A stretch of DNA of 64,000 bases, taken from assembly GCA_963734365.1 (NCBI GenBank), contig CAVTGV010000010.1:372001-436000 (forward strand), given 5' to 3'. Positions 22,728-30,803 of this stretch are shown here, piece after piece. Made by a program: the position numbers and the translations under genes. The stretch is from JACVRW01 sp963734365 (GTDB lineage: Bacteria > Actinomycetota > Thermoleophilia > Solirubrobacterales > Thermoleophilaceae). The notes beneath the pieces were generated by a model, which was given only the letters and a program-made list of their open reading frames with translations, made no database searches and was not told the DNA's origin. Position 1 is the first letter of the stretch. Each line of letters opens with the position of its first letter.

Positions 22728-23404
22728 ACCGCCCCCGCCGCCGCCGCGATCTCGGCGTACGCGGCGGCCGGGTCGTCGCTGCCGTAGATCGACGAGCCGG
22801 CCACGAACAGCGTCGCGCCGGCGTCTGCGGTGGCCGCGGCGGTGGCGGCGTCGATTCCGCCGTCCACCTCGATCGGCATGTCGGGCCCGAGCAGCTCGCG
22901 CAGCCGCGCCACCTTGGCGGTGGAGCTCTCGATGTAGGGCTGGCCGCCCCAGCCGGGGTTGACCGTCATGCAGAGCACGTGGTCGAACATCTCCGCCAGC
23001 CCGGCCACGGCCTCCGGCGGCGTGGCCGGGTTGAGCGCCAGGGCGGGATGAAGGCCGGCGTCACGCACCGCCTTGAGCGCGTAGTGCACATGCGGCGTGG
23101 CCTCCCAGTGCACGATCAGCGTGTCCGCACCCGCGGCGGCGAACTCCTCCACGCGGCGCTCGGGGCGCTCGACCATCAGATGCACGTCGAGCACCCCGCC
23201 ACGCTCGTGGACGAGATCGCGCAGCGCCTTCACGATCAGGGCGCCGATCGAGATCGGGGGCACGAAGTGACCGTCCATCACGTCCACGTGGATCACCCGC
23301 GCGCCCGCGTCCATCACCAGCTCGACCTGCGCTCCCAGGCGGGCGAAGTCGGCCGAGAGGATCGACGGAGCCACGCGCCGGTCTTCCATGAGGTCGTGAG
23401 CCAT
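22724..23404 (-). CDS. rpe: ribulose-phosphate 3-epimerase
   Basis: Pentose-phosphate epimerase of about 226 residues (TIM barrel) that interconverts ribulose-5-phosphate and xylulose-5-phosphate. 'APSILSADFARLGAQ' and 'VIHVDVMDGHFVPPISIG' hold the N-terminal signature and metal ligands, 'DVHLMVERPE' the next His, 'MTVNPGWGGQPYI' the mobile loop, and 'IEVDGGID' the last Asp. ATG 23404 is used; ATG 23389 (MEDRRVAPSIL) is a close alternative. The RTX gene upstream on the same strand ends in a strong terminator. Confidence 0.93.
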   Translation of the reverse strand: MAHDLMEDRRVAPSILSADFARLGAQVELVMDAGARVIHVDVMDGHFVPPISIGALIVKALRDLVHERGGVLDVHLMVERPERRVEEFAAAGADTLIVHWEATPHVHYALKAVRDAGLHPALALNPATPPEAVAGLAEMFDHVLCMTVNPGWGGQPYIESSTAKVARLRELLGPDMPIEVDGGIDAATAAATADAGATLFVAGSSIYGSDDPAAAYAEIAAAAGAV

Positions 23405-23431
23405 ACCGAGTGCCGACCCTACAAAAGCGGC

Positions 23432-23455
23432 GGGGGTCCGGTTTCCCGGACCCCC
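23432..23455 (-). terminator. strong hairpin terminator of the RTX gene
   Basis: A perfect 10-bp stem (GGGGGTCCGG/CCGGACCCCC) with a 4-base loop, 33 bases past the RTX gene stop, followed on the minus strand by a short T-rich stretch (CTTTTG). It separates the RTX gene from rpe. Confidence 0.75.
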
Positions 23456-23487
23456 AACCGATTCCACTGGATTCGATCCGCGAGGAC

Positions 23488-24441
23488 CTACGGGGTGCTG
23501 CCTTCGTCCTCGTCCTCGCTCGGGCTTTCCGTGCGGTTCTCGTCGCTGTCGTCCACCTGGTTGAGCGACAGGACGTCGCTCTGGCGGCGGATCTCGCAGT
23601 TGGGAGCCACCTGATCGAACTGATCGGTGATCACCAGGTCGCGGCCCCCTCCGCAGTTGACCACGTCGACCTCGCCGTCACGCACCCGGATCCGGTCGCG
23701 GCCCTCGCCGCCCCAGATCTCGTCGCCCTCGGTGTCGCCGATCGCGGTCACGTCGTAGCGGGACAGCGCCCACAGGTAGTCCGCGCCGTCGCCGCCGTAG
23801 CTCTTGTCACGGCCGCGGTTGGCGAAGATCTTGTCTGCGCCGCCGCCGCCGGACTGCACGTCGTCGCCCTGGCCGCCGGACATGAAGTCCCGGCCCGCCC
23901 CTCCGCTCGAGATGTCGTTGCCGAGGCCGCCGTGCAGGCGCTCGCAACGGAAACGCCGGAACGAGAAGCCCTGGCCTCCCGCAAGTACGTCGTTGCCCGG
24001 CCCGGCAAAGATGCGATCGCAGCCGTGCCCGCCGTTCAACTTGTCGTCGCCCGCGTTGCCGGTGATCAGGTCGAAGCCCGATCCGCCGGTGACGGTGTCG
24101 TTGCCCGGGTTGCCGTGCAGCTCGTCGCCGCGCCGGCCGGGCTCGCCGCCGCCGCCCTTGATCGTGTCGTCCCCCTCGCCGCCACGCGCGAAGTCGTGGC
24201 CGGCTCCGGCGTCGACCGAGTCGTTGCCGTCACCGGCTATGACGAAGTCGCGCCCGCCAAGGGAGTTGACGGTGTCGTCGCCGCCCTTGGCGCGAATCAG
24301 ATCGCCGCGGGGGGTGCCGTTCAGTGTGTTGGGACCATCGTCTCCAACGATCGTGGCCGCCATCGCGACCGTGGCCAGGAGCAGGGAAAAAGCCGCTCCA
24401 ACCAGCAGGGCCACCCAGACCCTGTTGCTACGCTGCCTCAT
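23488..24441 (-). CDS. secreted RTX-type calcium-binding repeat protein
   Basis: A 317-residue exported protein. A signal peptide (about 1-28, 'VWVALLVGAAFSLLLATVAMA') is followed by about 14 glycine/aspartate nonapeptide-like repeats of the GGxGxDxL type ('GGRDFVIAGDGNDSV', 'GGEGDDTIKGG', 'GGHGCDRIFAGPGND'), which fold as a calcium-bound beta-roll, and an acidic tail ('DDSDENRTESPSEDEDEG'). There is no protease, lipase or other catalytic domain, so it is probably a structural or surface protein. Paired cysteines in the repeat region are unusual for RTX proteins. It is monocistronic, with a terminator on either side. Confidence 0.85.
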   Translation of the reverse strand: MRQRSNRVWVALLVGAAFSLLLATVAMAATIVGDDGPNTLNGTPRGDLIRAKGGDDTVNSLGGRDFVIAGDGNDSVDAGAGHDFARGGEGDDTIKGGGGEPGRRGDELHGNPGNDTVTGGSGFDLITGNAGDDKLNGGHGCDRIFAGPGNDVLAGGQGFSFRRFRCERLHGGLGNDISSGGAGRDFMSGGQGDDVQSGGGGADKIFANRGRDKSYGGDGADYLWALSRYDVTAIGDTEGDEIWGGEGRDRIRVRDGEVDVVNCGGGRDLVITDQFDQVAPNCEIRRQSDVLSLNQVDDSDENRTESPSEDEDEGSTP

Positions 24442-24505
24442 GGGGCATCCTCCTTGTGGTGGTGGGTGCCCCGCTAACCGTTCTGGGGAGAAGAAGTTTC
24501 GGTTG

Positions 24506-24526
24506 GGCCAAGCGTCCGGCTTGGCC
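24506..24526 (-). terminator. hairpin terminator after thyX-like gene
   Basis: A perfect 8-bp stem (GGCCAAGC/GCTTGGCC) with a 5-base loop, 19 bases past the stop of the ThyX-like gene and upstream of the RTX gene. Confidence 0.6.
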
Positions 24527-24544
24527 GGATGCGCAGGATCGGTT

Positions 24545-26140
24545 TCAGCTGTGAGCGGCCTGTCTGGCGTGGGTGCGGATCTCGGACAGGATCCGCTCTA
24601 GCCGAGGCTCGGTGTCGCTGTCGACGAAGGTCATCGCGGCGGCCACGGCGGGGTGCACCCGCGCGATCTCCTCGTGAAGCGCATGGGCCACGGCGCGGTA
24701 GGCGGGATGGCCCTCACGCCCGGAGCGCAGCTCGATGAGGTGCATCGCCTCGCGCGCGTTCAGGTCGAGCACGTAGCGCAGCCGGTAGCCGAGGCAGAGC
24801 GCGTACGGCGCCAGCTCCGGCCGGCCGAGCTCGACGATCCGGGCGTGCTCGGCCTGTGAGCGCTCCAGCCCCGCCCGGTATGCGTCCCCCACTCCGGCCT
24901 GCTCGAGCTCGTCGGGCACTCCGGCGCCCAGGTCGGGCCCGAGAGTCTGCCACTGGACGGTGAGCATTCGGTGGCGCTGGAGGTCGCGGAAGGCGCCGTA
25001 GTCGGACACGACCTCGAAGCGGTAGCCGATCGCCTCGAGGCCCCGCCCGGGGCGATGGCGGCGGTTGCGCCGCTCACCCACGAGCTCCGCGAGCATCGTC
25101 GCGCGTTCGTCGGGGGGCAGGTTGCGCACAGCGGCACGAGCCTCGTCCTCCGAGCACGACGCGGACTCGAACAGGAGCGCGGCCAGCAGCTCCTCCTCGC
25201 TTCCGCGCAGCGACAGCAGCCGCACGGCGGGCCCGCTGGCGCCGGCCGCGCGTTCGCGGTCGAGGCCGAGCCGCGCGGCCCAGCGATCGGCCGCCTGCGC
25301 CCGCTCCTCCAGGTAGCCGATCCACTCACCGCCGCGCTCGGGTCGGTCGACCCGCGCCACGAAGCTCGGCATCACGGCCTTGAGCTCTGTGAGGATCATC
25401 AGGGCGTAGTCGCGCGCTTCCGGCAGCGGCGACGCGAACAGGCGCAGCAGCAGCTGTTCGTAGGCCTGGCCGGTGGCGAAGATCCCCACGTGGGACAGCG
25501 AGGCCGCCGGCAGCAGGCCGCGCACGAGGTCGAGCGCCTTGGCGCGGATCGAGCGCCGGTGGGCGGCCTCGGGCTCGCCCTCGGAACGCGGGAAGCGCTC
25601 CGCCGCCCAGGCTTCCACCCGCGGGAGGATCTCCGAATAGGTGGAGAACAGGAGGTCCATGGCCTGCTCGTACTCGGGCCCCAGCTCGGGCGAGCGCCAG
25701 TAGCGGTAGCCCAGGCCCTCCGCCATCGGGGCGTCATAGGCCATGTAGCGCGTGGACTGCTCGAGGTAGGCCGCCAGCCGCCCGCGCTGAAGCAGCTTGG
25801 TCATGACGTTCGAGACCCACTCGCACGCGATGTGCGCGCCGCCGAGCTGGGCCACCGAGTCGTCGCCGTAGCCCAGGAAGATGCGTTCGTAGAGCGCCCG
25901 GGCCCGCTCGCCCTCGGCGCCGTCGAACGCCGCCACGGCGGCGCCGGCCGCGTCGTCGGCGAACTCGTCGAGGTACATGCGCCGCAGCGTGCCCTGGTAG
26001 CGCGAGTAGCGAGCGAACATCGCGCCCTTGACGGTCTCCGGCAGATTCACCAGAGCGAACACCGGCTGGTCGAGGTTGGTGAAGTGGGGGGCGAGTAGCC
26101 GGCGCTCGCCGTCGCTGAAGGTCTCCACCGGGTAGTCCAT
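24545..26140 (-). CDS. double-length ThyX-like flavin thymidylate synthase family protein
   Basis: A 531-residue protein, about twice the length of normal ThyX (~230-250). The N-terminal half contains 'RYSRYQGTLRRMYLDEF' and, at about 119-132, 'RGRLAAYLEQSTRY', which keeps the E-x-S-x-R-Y end of the ThyX signature (RHRxxSxNExSxRY) but has RGR for RHR. The C-terminal half has 'FRDLQRHRMLTVQWQ', which keeps RHR but not the end. It looks like a tandem ThyX duplication with complementary halves. If active it would make dTMP using FAD, NADPH and methylene-folate. ATG 26140 is used. A terminator follows. Confidence 0.75.
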   Translation of the reverse strand: MDYPVETFSDGERRLLAPHFTNLDQPVFALVNLPETVKGAMFARYSRYQGTLRRMYLDEFADDAAGAAVAAFDGAEGERARALYERIFLGYGDDSVAQLGGAHIACEWVSNVMTKLLQRGRLAAYLEQSTRYMAYDAPMAEGLGYRYWRSPELGPEYEQAMDLLFSTYSEILPRVEAWAAERFPRSEGEPEAAHRRSIRAKALDLVRGLLPAASLSHVGIFATGQAYEQLLLRLFASPLPEARDYALMILTELKAVMPSFVARVDRPERGGEWIGYLEERAQAADRWAARLGLDRERAAGASGPAVRLLSLRGSEEELLAALLFESASCSEDEARAAVRNLPPDERATMLAELVGERRNRRHRPGRGLEAIGYRFEVVSDYGAFRDLQRHRMLTVQWQTLGPDLGAGVPDELEQAGVGDAYRAGLERSQAEHARIVELGRPELAPYALCLGYRLRYVLDLNAREAMHLIELRSGREGHPAYRAVAHALHEEIARVHPAVAAAMTFVDSDTEPRLERILSEIRTHARQAAHS

Positions 26141-26169
26141 GGGCCGGGCCACGATAGCGCCGGCGGCGG

Positions 26170-27816
26170 TCAGGCCAGACGGTGGTCCAGCACGCGCTCG
26201 AGCTCCGCCTCGTCGGTGTCGACGGGCACCGCCTTGTCGAGGTGCATGTCGAGACGGCGGCCGTCGATCACGAGCGTGGCCACCTGGTTGTCGAACCACG
26301 GCCCGTCGCCCGTGAGCCGCCAGCGGATCCCGGGATCCTTGACCCCGGCCGCTCGCGCCAGGCGCCGCCAAACGGCGTGGAAGGGGCGCGACATCCCCAT
26401 CCTGATGATCTTCTGCTCGCGGCCGTCCAGTGGGTTGCGGTAGGGCGAGCACACGGCCTGCCACACGGCGCTCTGCACGTCCGTGCCGCGGGGAAAGGCG
26501 ATCTCGAACAGGTAGGCGTGGTGCACGTCGCCGGACAGGGTCACGATCGAGGCCGGCGCGGGGCCGCGCTCGCCCGCCGCCACCGAGCGCTGCAGCTCGA
26601 CCATCTTGTGGAACGAGTTCTGGAACGCGCCCCAGTGCTCGAGGTCCATGGACTGGCGTAGCCGCTCCACCGGCCCGGTGAGCGCCGAGCCCCAGGCGCC
26701 GCCAACCACGGCCTCGCTCCAGGCCTCGAGCTCCTGCAGCCCGGGGCCCATCAGGAAGGGGAGCGAGGTGGCCAGCAGCAGGTGGTCGAAGCCGCCCGTG
26801 GCCTGCTCGGCGATCCAGTCCCATTCCTCGTCGTCGACCATCGCGCGGCGGCCCTCCTCGAGCACGCGTCCGGCGCGAGAGTCGATCACCACTAGCCGCG
26901 TGGTCCCGAGGTCGCGGCAGTAGCTCCAGCGGCTCGTGGTCTGCTCGCGGTCGGACCCGGACACGTAGTCGCGCAGGACGGCCGCGCCGTCCTCCGCCTC
27001 CTTCACCCGCTTGAACACGGAGTCCTCGCGCAGGACGGCCGGCGAGAGGTTGCCGAGATGCTGGTAGACCCAGTACGACATGAGCGCGCCGATCACGTGC
27101 TCCTCCCACCATTCGGTGGCCTCGATCTCCTCGAGCCACGCCGCCGAGGTGTTCCAGTCGTCGTGCACGTCGTGGTCGTCGAAGATCATCGCCGTGGACA
27201 CGTTCGAGAACAGCCACCGGATGTGGCGCTCGCTCCAGCTCTCCTCGTAGAGCTTCGTGTACTCCTCGTAGTCCAGTGCGCGCTCTCCGGGGGGCTCGTC
27301 GATGTCGCGGCGGGTCTCGATGAAGGCCAGCGTGGCCGGCGAGACCTCGTCGGCGTACACCTGATCGCCGATCATCATGATCCCGTCCGGCCACTCGTCG
27401 GGTGACTCGGAGGCCATCCGTTGGGCCAGCGTGTGCAGCGCGTCGATCTCGCGCCCGCGGGGATCCTCGTCCTTGCGCAGCGAGTAGGGCGGAATGTGGG
27501 GGGCGGCAACACGGCAGGAGCCGAACAGGAGCTGAAGCGGACGCTCCTTGGGGTAGGTCTTGAACGAGCTCGGGGGAAGGTCCGACTCGGGCTCCGGCCA
27601 CACGCGCTCGCCGTCGAGCAGCACCTCGTACTCGTGCCGGGTGCTCGGCTCCAAGCCGTCGGCACACACGATCGCGTAGTGGTGGCCGCAGACGGTGAAG
27701 GTGGGCTCCTTGGTCCCGAGCACCTCCACCTCGCAGGAGGTATCGGTTTCCACCCAGAAAGTGGCGTCTCGTTCGCCCACATGGCGCAGCAGTGGGCCGA
27801 GGATCAGTTTCGGCAT
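26170..27816 (-). CDS. PhoD-like alkaline phosphatase/phosphodiesterase
   Basis: A 548-residue metallophosphoesterase of the PhoD-like family. 'LQLLFGSCRVA' and 'DGIMMIGDQVYADEVS' hold metal ligands, 'MIFDDHDVHDDWN' the next group, and 'IVTLSGDVHHAYLFEI' the C-terminal histidines. An N-terminal beta domain (about 1-95) is as in PhoD. Unlike secreted PhoD there is no Tat signal at ATG 27816 (MPKLILGPLLRHVG), so this member is probably cytosolic. It would hydrolyse phosphodiesters or phosphomonoesters. It is divergent from the proline dehydrogenase gene. Confidence 0.87.
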   Translation of the reverse strand: MPKLILGPLLRHVGERDATFWVETDTSCEVEVLGTKEPTFTVCGHHYAIVCADGLEPSTRHEYEVLLDGERVWPEPESDLPPSSFKTYPKERPLQLLFGSCRVAAPHIPPYSLRKDEDPRGREIDALHTLAQRMASESPDEWPDGIMMIGDQVYADEVSPATLAFIETRRDIDEPPGERALDYEEYTKLYEESWSERHIRWLFSNVSTAMIFDDHDVHDDWNTSAAWLEEIEATEWWEEHVIGALMSYWVYQHLGNLSPAVLREDSVFKRVKEAEDGAAVLRDYVSGSDREQTTSRWSYCRDLGTTRLVVIDSRAGRVLEEGRRAMVDDEEWDWIAEQATGGFDHLLLATSLPFLMGPGLQELEAWSEAVVGGAWGSALTGPVERLRQSMDLEHWGAFQNSFHKMVELQRSVAAGERGPAPASIVTLSGDVHHAYLFEIAFPRGTDVQSAVWQAVCSPYRNPLDGREQKIIRMGMSRPFHAVWRRLARAAGVKDPGIRWRLTGDGPWFDNQVATLVIDGRRLDMHLDKAVPVDTDEAELERVLDHRLA

Positions 27817-27907
27817 GACGCGAGCTTTACCCAGTGGACCGCGAACCGCCACCTGACTTCCGCCAATCGTGGTCCCACGGGGGTGTGCACGCGCTACGTT
27901 TCCCGCG

Positions 27908-29233
27908 GTGGAAGGGGAGCTCATCGACGTCGGCCGCTCGATCCACGAAGCCTTTCCGGCTCGCACGCGCAACCCGCTGCGTGCCCTCGACCAGAAGGCG
28001 ATGGAGCTGGCATCGGGGGACGCCGAGCTGCGGGCCGCGCTGTTTCGGTTCGTCGACGTTACGCCCGCGTGCCGTTCGCTCGACGACCTGGCCCGGCATC
28101 TCGCCGACTATCTCGAGGACGTCGACGAGCGCCCGCCGCCGATCGAGGCGGCGATGCGCATGTCGGGCTCGAGGGCGGGCCGCGCCGCGCTGGGCGCCGC
28201 GGCGGCCGCCGGAGTGCGCCACATGGCCCACCGCTTCATAGTCGGCGAGACGCCGCGGGCGGCCCTCAAGTCGATCCGCTACCTGTGGGAGCACGGGGCG
28301 GCCGTGTCGCTCGACCTCCTGGGCGAGGCCACGGTCACCTCCGCCGAGGCCGACCGCTACGCGGAGCGCTGCATGGACGCGCTCGAGACGCTCGCCGGCG
28401 CCGCACCCGGCTGGCCCGAGCGCCCGGTGCTCGAGCACGACTCGCTCGGGACCCTGCCGCGGGTCAACCTGTCGGTGAAGGTGTCGGCGCTCAGCCCGCT
28501 GCTGCGTCCCGAGGCGCCCGAGATCGGCCGCGAGGACGCGGCCCGCCGCATGCGCCCGCTGCTCGCGCGCGCACGTGACCTCGGGGCCCACCTGCACATC
28601 GACATGGAGTCCGTGGACACCCTCGAGGCCACGATGGGGCTCGTGTTCGAGCTGCTCGACGAACCCGAGCTGCGCGACGGCCCCTCGTCCGGTGTGGTGC
28701 TGCAGGCCTACCTGCGCGAGTCGCCGGAGCAGCTCGAGCAGGTGATCGAATGGGCCCGGTCCACGCAGCGCTCCACGCCGCTGGTGGTGCGCCTTGTGAA
28801 GGGCGCCTACTGGGACCACGAGGTGGTGGATGCCCGTCAGCACGGCTGGACTCCGCCTGTGTTCGAGGAGAAGTCCGACTCGGACCGCAACTTCGAGCTG
28901 CTCACGCGGCGTCTGCTCGAAGGCTGGCCCCACGTGCGCCCGGCGATCGCCTCGCACAACCTCCGCTCCGTGGCGCACGCCATCGCCGTCAATCGTGAGC
29001 TGGGCCGGGAGGACGGCGATCTCGAGCTGCAGGTGTTGCGCGGCCTGGGCGACGACCTGGCGGCCGCCCTCTGCGAGCACGACATGCGCGTCCGGATCTA
29101 CTGCCCCGTGGGCGACATGGTGGCCGGGATGGCCTACCTCGTGCGGCGGCTGCTCGAGAACACCTCGAACGAGTCCTTTCTCTCCGACCAGCAGCGCGGC
29201 GTGCCCATCGAGGACCTGCTGGCGGCTCCGTGA
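27908..29233 (+). CDS. proline dehydrogenase
   Basis: FAD-dependent proline dehydrogenase of about 441 residues, the first step of proline catabolism (proline to P5C, electrons to quinone). The barrel motifs are present: 'LPRVNLSVKVSALSP', 'GAHLHIDMESVDT', 'VVLQAYLRESPEQL', 'VVRLVKGAYWDHE', 'IASHNLRSVAHAIA' and 'RIYCPVGDMVAGMAYLVRRLLENTSN'-type C-terminus. It has about 100 extra N-terminal residues compared with the minimal Thermus enzyme, like the arm of PutA. GTG 27908 is the best start. Its stop overlaps the P5C dehydrogenase GTG, so the two PutA activities are split but coupled. Confidence 0.92.
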   Translation: MEGELIDVGRSIHEAFPARTRNPLRALDQKAMELASGDAELRAALFRFVDVTPACRSLDDLARHLADYLEDVDERPPPIEAAMRMSGSRAGRAALGAAAAAGVRHMAHRFIVGETPRAALKSIRYLWEHGAAVSLDLLGEATVTSAEADRYAERCMDALETLAGAAPGWPERPVLEHDSLGTLPRVNLSVKVSALSPLLRPEAPEIGREDAARRMRPLLARARDLGAHLHIDMESVDTLEATMGLVFELLDEPELRDGPSSGVVLQAYLRESPEQLEQVIEWARSTQRSTPLVVRLVKGAYWDHEVVDARQHGWTPPVFEEKSDSDRNFELLTRRLLEGWPHVRPAIASHNLRSVAHAIAVNRELGREDGDLELQVLRGLGDDLAAALCEHDMRVRIYCPVGDMVAGMAYLVRRLLENTSNESFLSDQQRGVPIEDLLAAP

Positions 29234-30783
29234 GCTTTCGCAACGAGCCGATTCTCGAGCTGCGCCGGGCGCCCGCACGCGAGTCGCTGCTCGAGGCGCT
29301 GCGCGAGCTCGATGCCCGCCTGCCGCTCGAGGTGCCGATCCTGATCGGCGGAGACCGCGGCCCGGCGAGCGGGCTCGACTCCACCGACCCCGGTGTGCCG
29401 GAGCGCGTGGTGGCCCGGGCCGGGCTGGCGGGAGAGGCCGAGGCGGCGGCCGCGGTTCAAGCGGCCGAGCGCGGCTTTCGCGAGTGGAGCGCCGCACCGG
29501 CCGAACAGCGGGCCGAGGTGCTGCGCGGCGCAGCCGCCACGTTGCGTGAGCGACGGCTCGAGCTGGCCGCCCTGCAGGTGCGTGAGTGCGCCAAGCCCTG
29601 GGGGGAAGCCGACGCCGACGTGTGCGAGGCGATCGACTTCCTCGAGTACTACGCCGACCAGGCGATCGAGCTGGCGCGCGGGCGTGAGCTGGTGCAGGTG
29701 CCGGGTGAGCGCAACACCATGCGCTACCGCCCGCGCGGCGTGGCTGCGGTGATCGCGCCCTGGAACTTCCCGCTCGCCATCCCGTGCGGGATGACCGCGG
29801 CGGCGCTGGCCGCCGGCAACGCCGCGGTGCTCAAGCCCGCCGAGCAGTCGCCCGGCAGCGCGGGAGCGCTCGTGGAGGCCCTCCACGGCGCCGGCGTGCC
29901 GCCCGACGCTCTCGCGCTCGTCCCGGGTTACGGAGAGGCCGGCGCCGCGCTCGTTCGTGACCCGCGCGTGCACGTGATCGCCTTCACCGGCTCCGGTGTG
30001 GTGGGGCTCGAGATCGTGCGGACCGCCGGCGACACGGCCGAGGGCCAGGGCCACATCAAGCGCGTGGTGTCCGAGATGGGCGGCAAGAACTGCGTGATCG
30101 TGGACTCGGATGCCGACCTCGACGACGTGGTGCCCGAGCTCGTCCACTCGGCCTTCGGCTTCGCCGGGCAGAAGTGCTCGGCCGCCTCGCGGGCGCTCGT
30201 CCACGAGGCCATCGCGGAGACGCTCGTCGAGCGGCTGGCGGGGGCCGTGACGGTGCTGAAGGTGGGCCAGGCCGAGAGCTTCGCCAGCGAGGTGCCCCCG
30301 GTGATCGACGAGGAGGCCCAGGAGCGGGTGATGGGCTACCGCGAGCAGGCCGGCTCGAGCATCGCCGCCGAGGCGGAGCCGGTTCCGGGGGAGGGCTGGT
30401 TCGTGCCGCCCACCGTGACCTTCGGGCTTCCGGAGGACTCGCCGGTCAACCGCGAGGAGATCTTCGGGCCCCTGCTCTCCGTCACCACGGTGCGCGACGT
30501 GGACGAGGCCATCGAGGTCGTGGACTCGCTGCCGCTGGCGCTCACCGGAGGCCTGTTCTCGCGCAGCCCCGCCACGATCGAGCGGGTGGCCGCGCGCTCA
30601 CCGGTGGGCAACCTGTACGTGAACCGAGGCATCACGGGCGCGATGGTGGGCCGCCAGCCCTTCGGCGGCAACCGCCGCTCGGGGATCGGCTCGAAGGCGG
30701 GCGGGCCCGACTATCTGCAGCAATTCGTGGAGCCGCACGTGCTCACCGAGAACACCATGCGCCACGGCATTCCTGTCGAATAG
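29230..30783 (+). CDS. delta-1-pyrroline-5-carboxylate dehydrogenase
   Basis: Aldehyde dehydrogenase of 517 residues that oxidises P5C/glutamate semialdehyde to glutamate with NAD+. 'IAPWNFPLAIPCGMTAAAL' is the NAD-binding start, 'VSEMGGKNCVIVDSDADLDD' carries the general-base Glu, 'FGFAGQKCSAASR' carries the nucleophile Cys, and 'EEIFGPLLSV' follows. It overlaps the proline dehydrogenase gene by GTGA, completing proline to glutamate conversion in one operon. It is followed 20 bases later by the PHP-APS kinase fusion gene. Confidence 0.93.
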   Translation: MSFRNEPILELRRAPARESLLEALRELDARLPLEVPILIGGDRGPASGLDSTDPGVPERVVARAGLAGEAEAAAAVQAAERGFREWSAAPAEQRAEVLRGAAATLRERRLELAALQVRECAKPWGEADADVCEAIDFLEYYADQAIELARGRELVQVPGERNTMRYRPRGVAAVIAPWNFPLAIPCGMTAAALAAGNAAVLKPAEQSPGSAGALVEALHGAGVPPDALALVPGYGEAGAALVRDPRVHVIAFTGSGVVGLEIVRTAGDTAEGQGHIKRVVSEMGGKNCVIVDSDADLDDVVPELVHSAFGFAGQKCSAASRALVHEAIAETLVERLAGAVTVLKVGQAESFASEVPPVIDEEAQERVMGYREQAGSSIAAEAEPVPGEGWFVPPTVTFGLPEDSPVNREEIFGPLLSVTTVRDVDEAIEVVDSLPLALTGGLFSRSPATIERVAARSPVGNLYVNRGITGAMVGRQPFGGNRRSGIGSKAGGPDYLQQFVEPHVLTENTMRHGIPVE

Positions 30784-30803
30784 GGCCGATATGCTCGCCG
30801 TCG

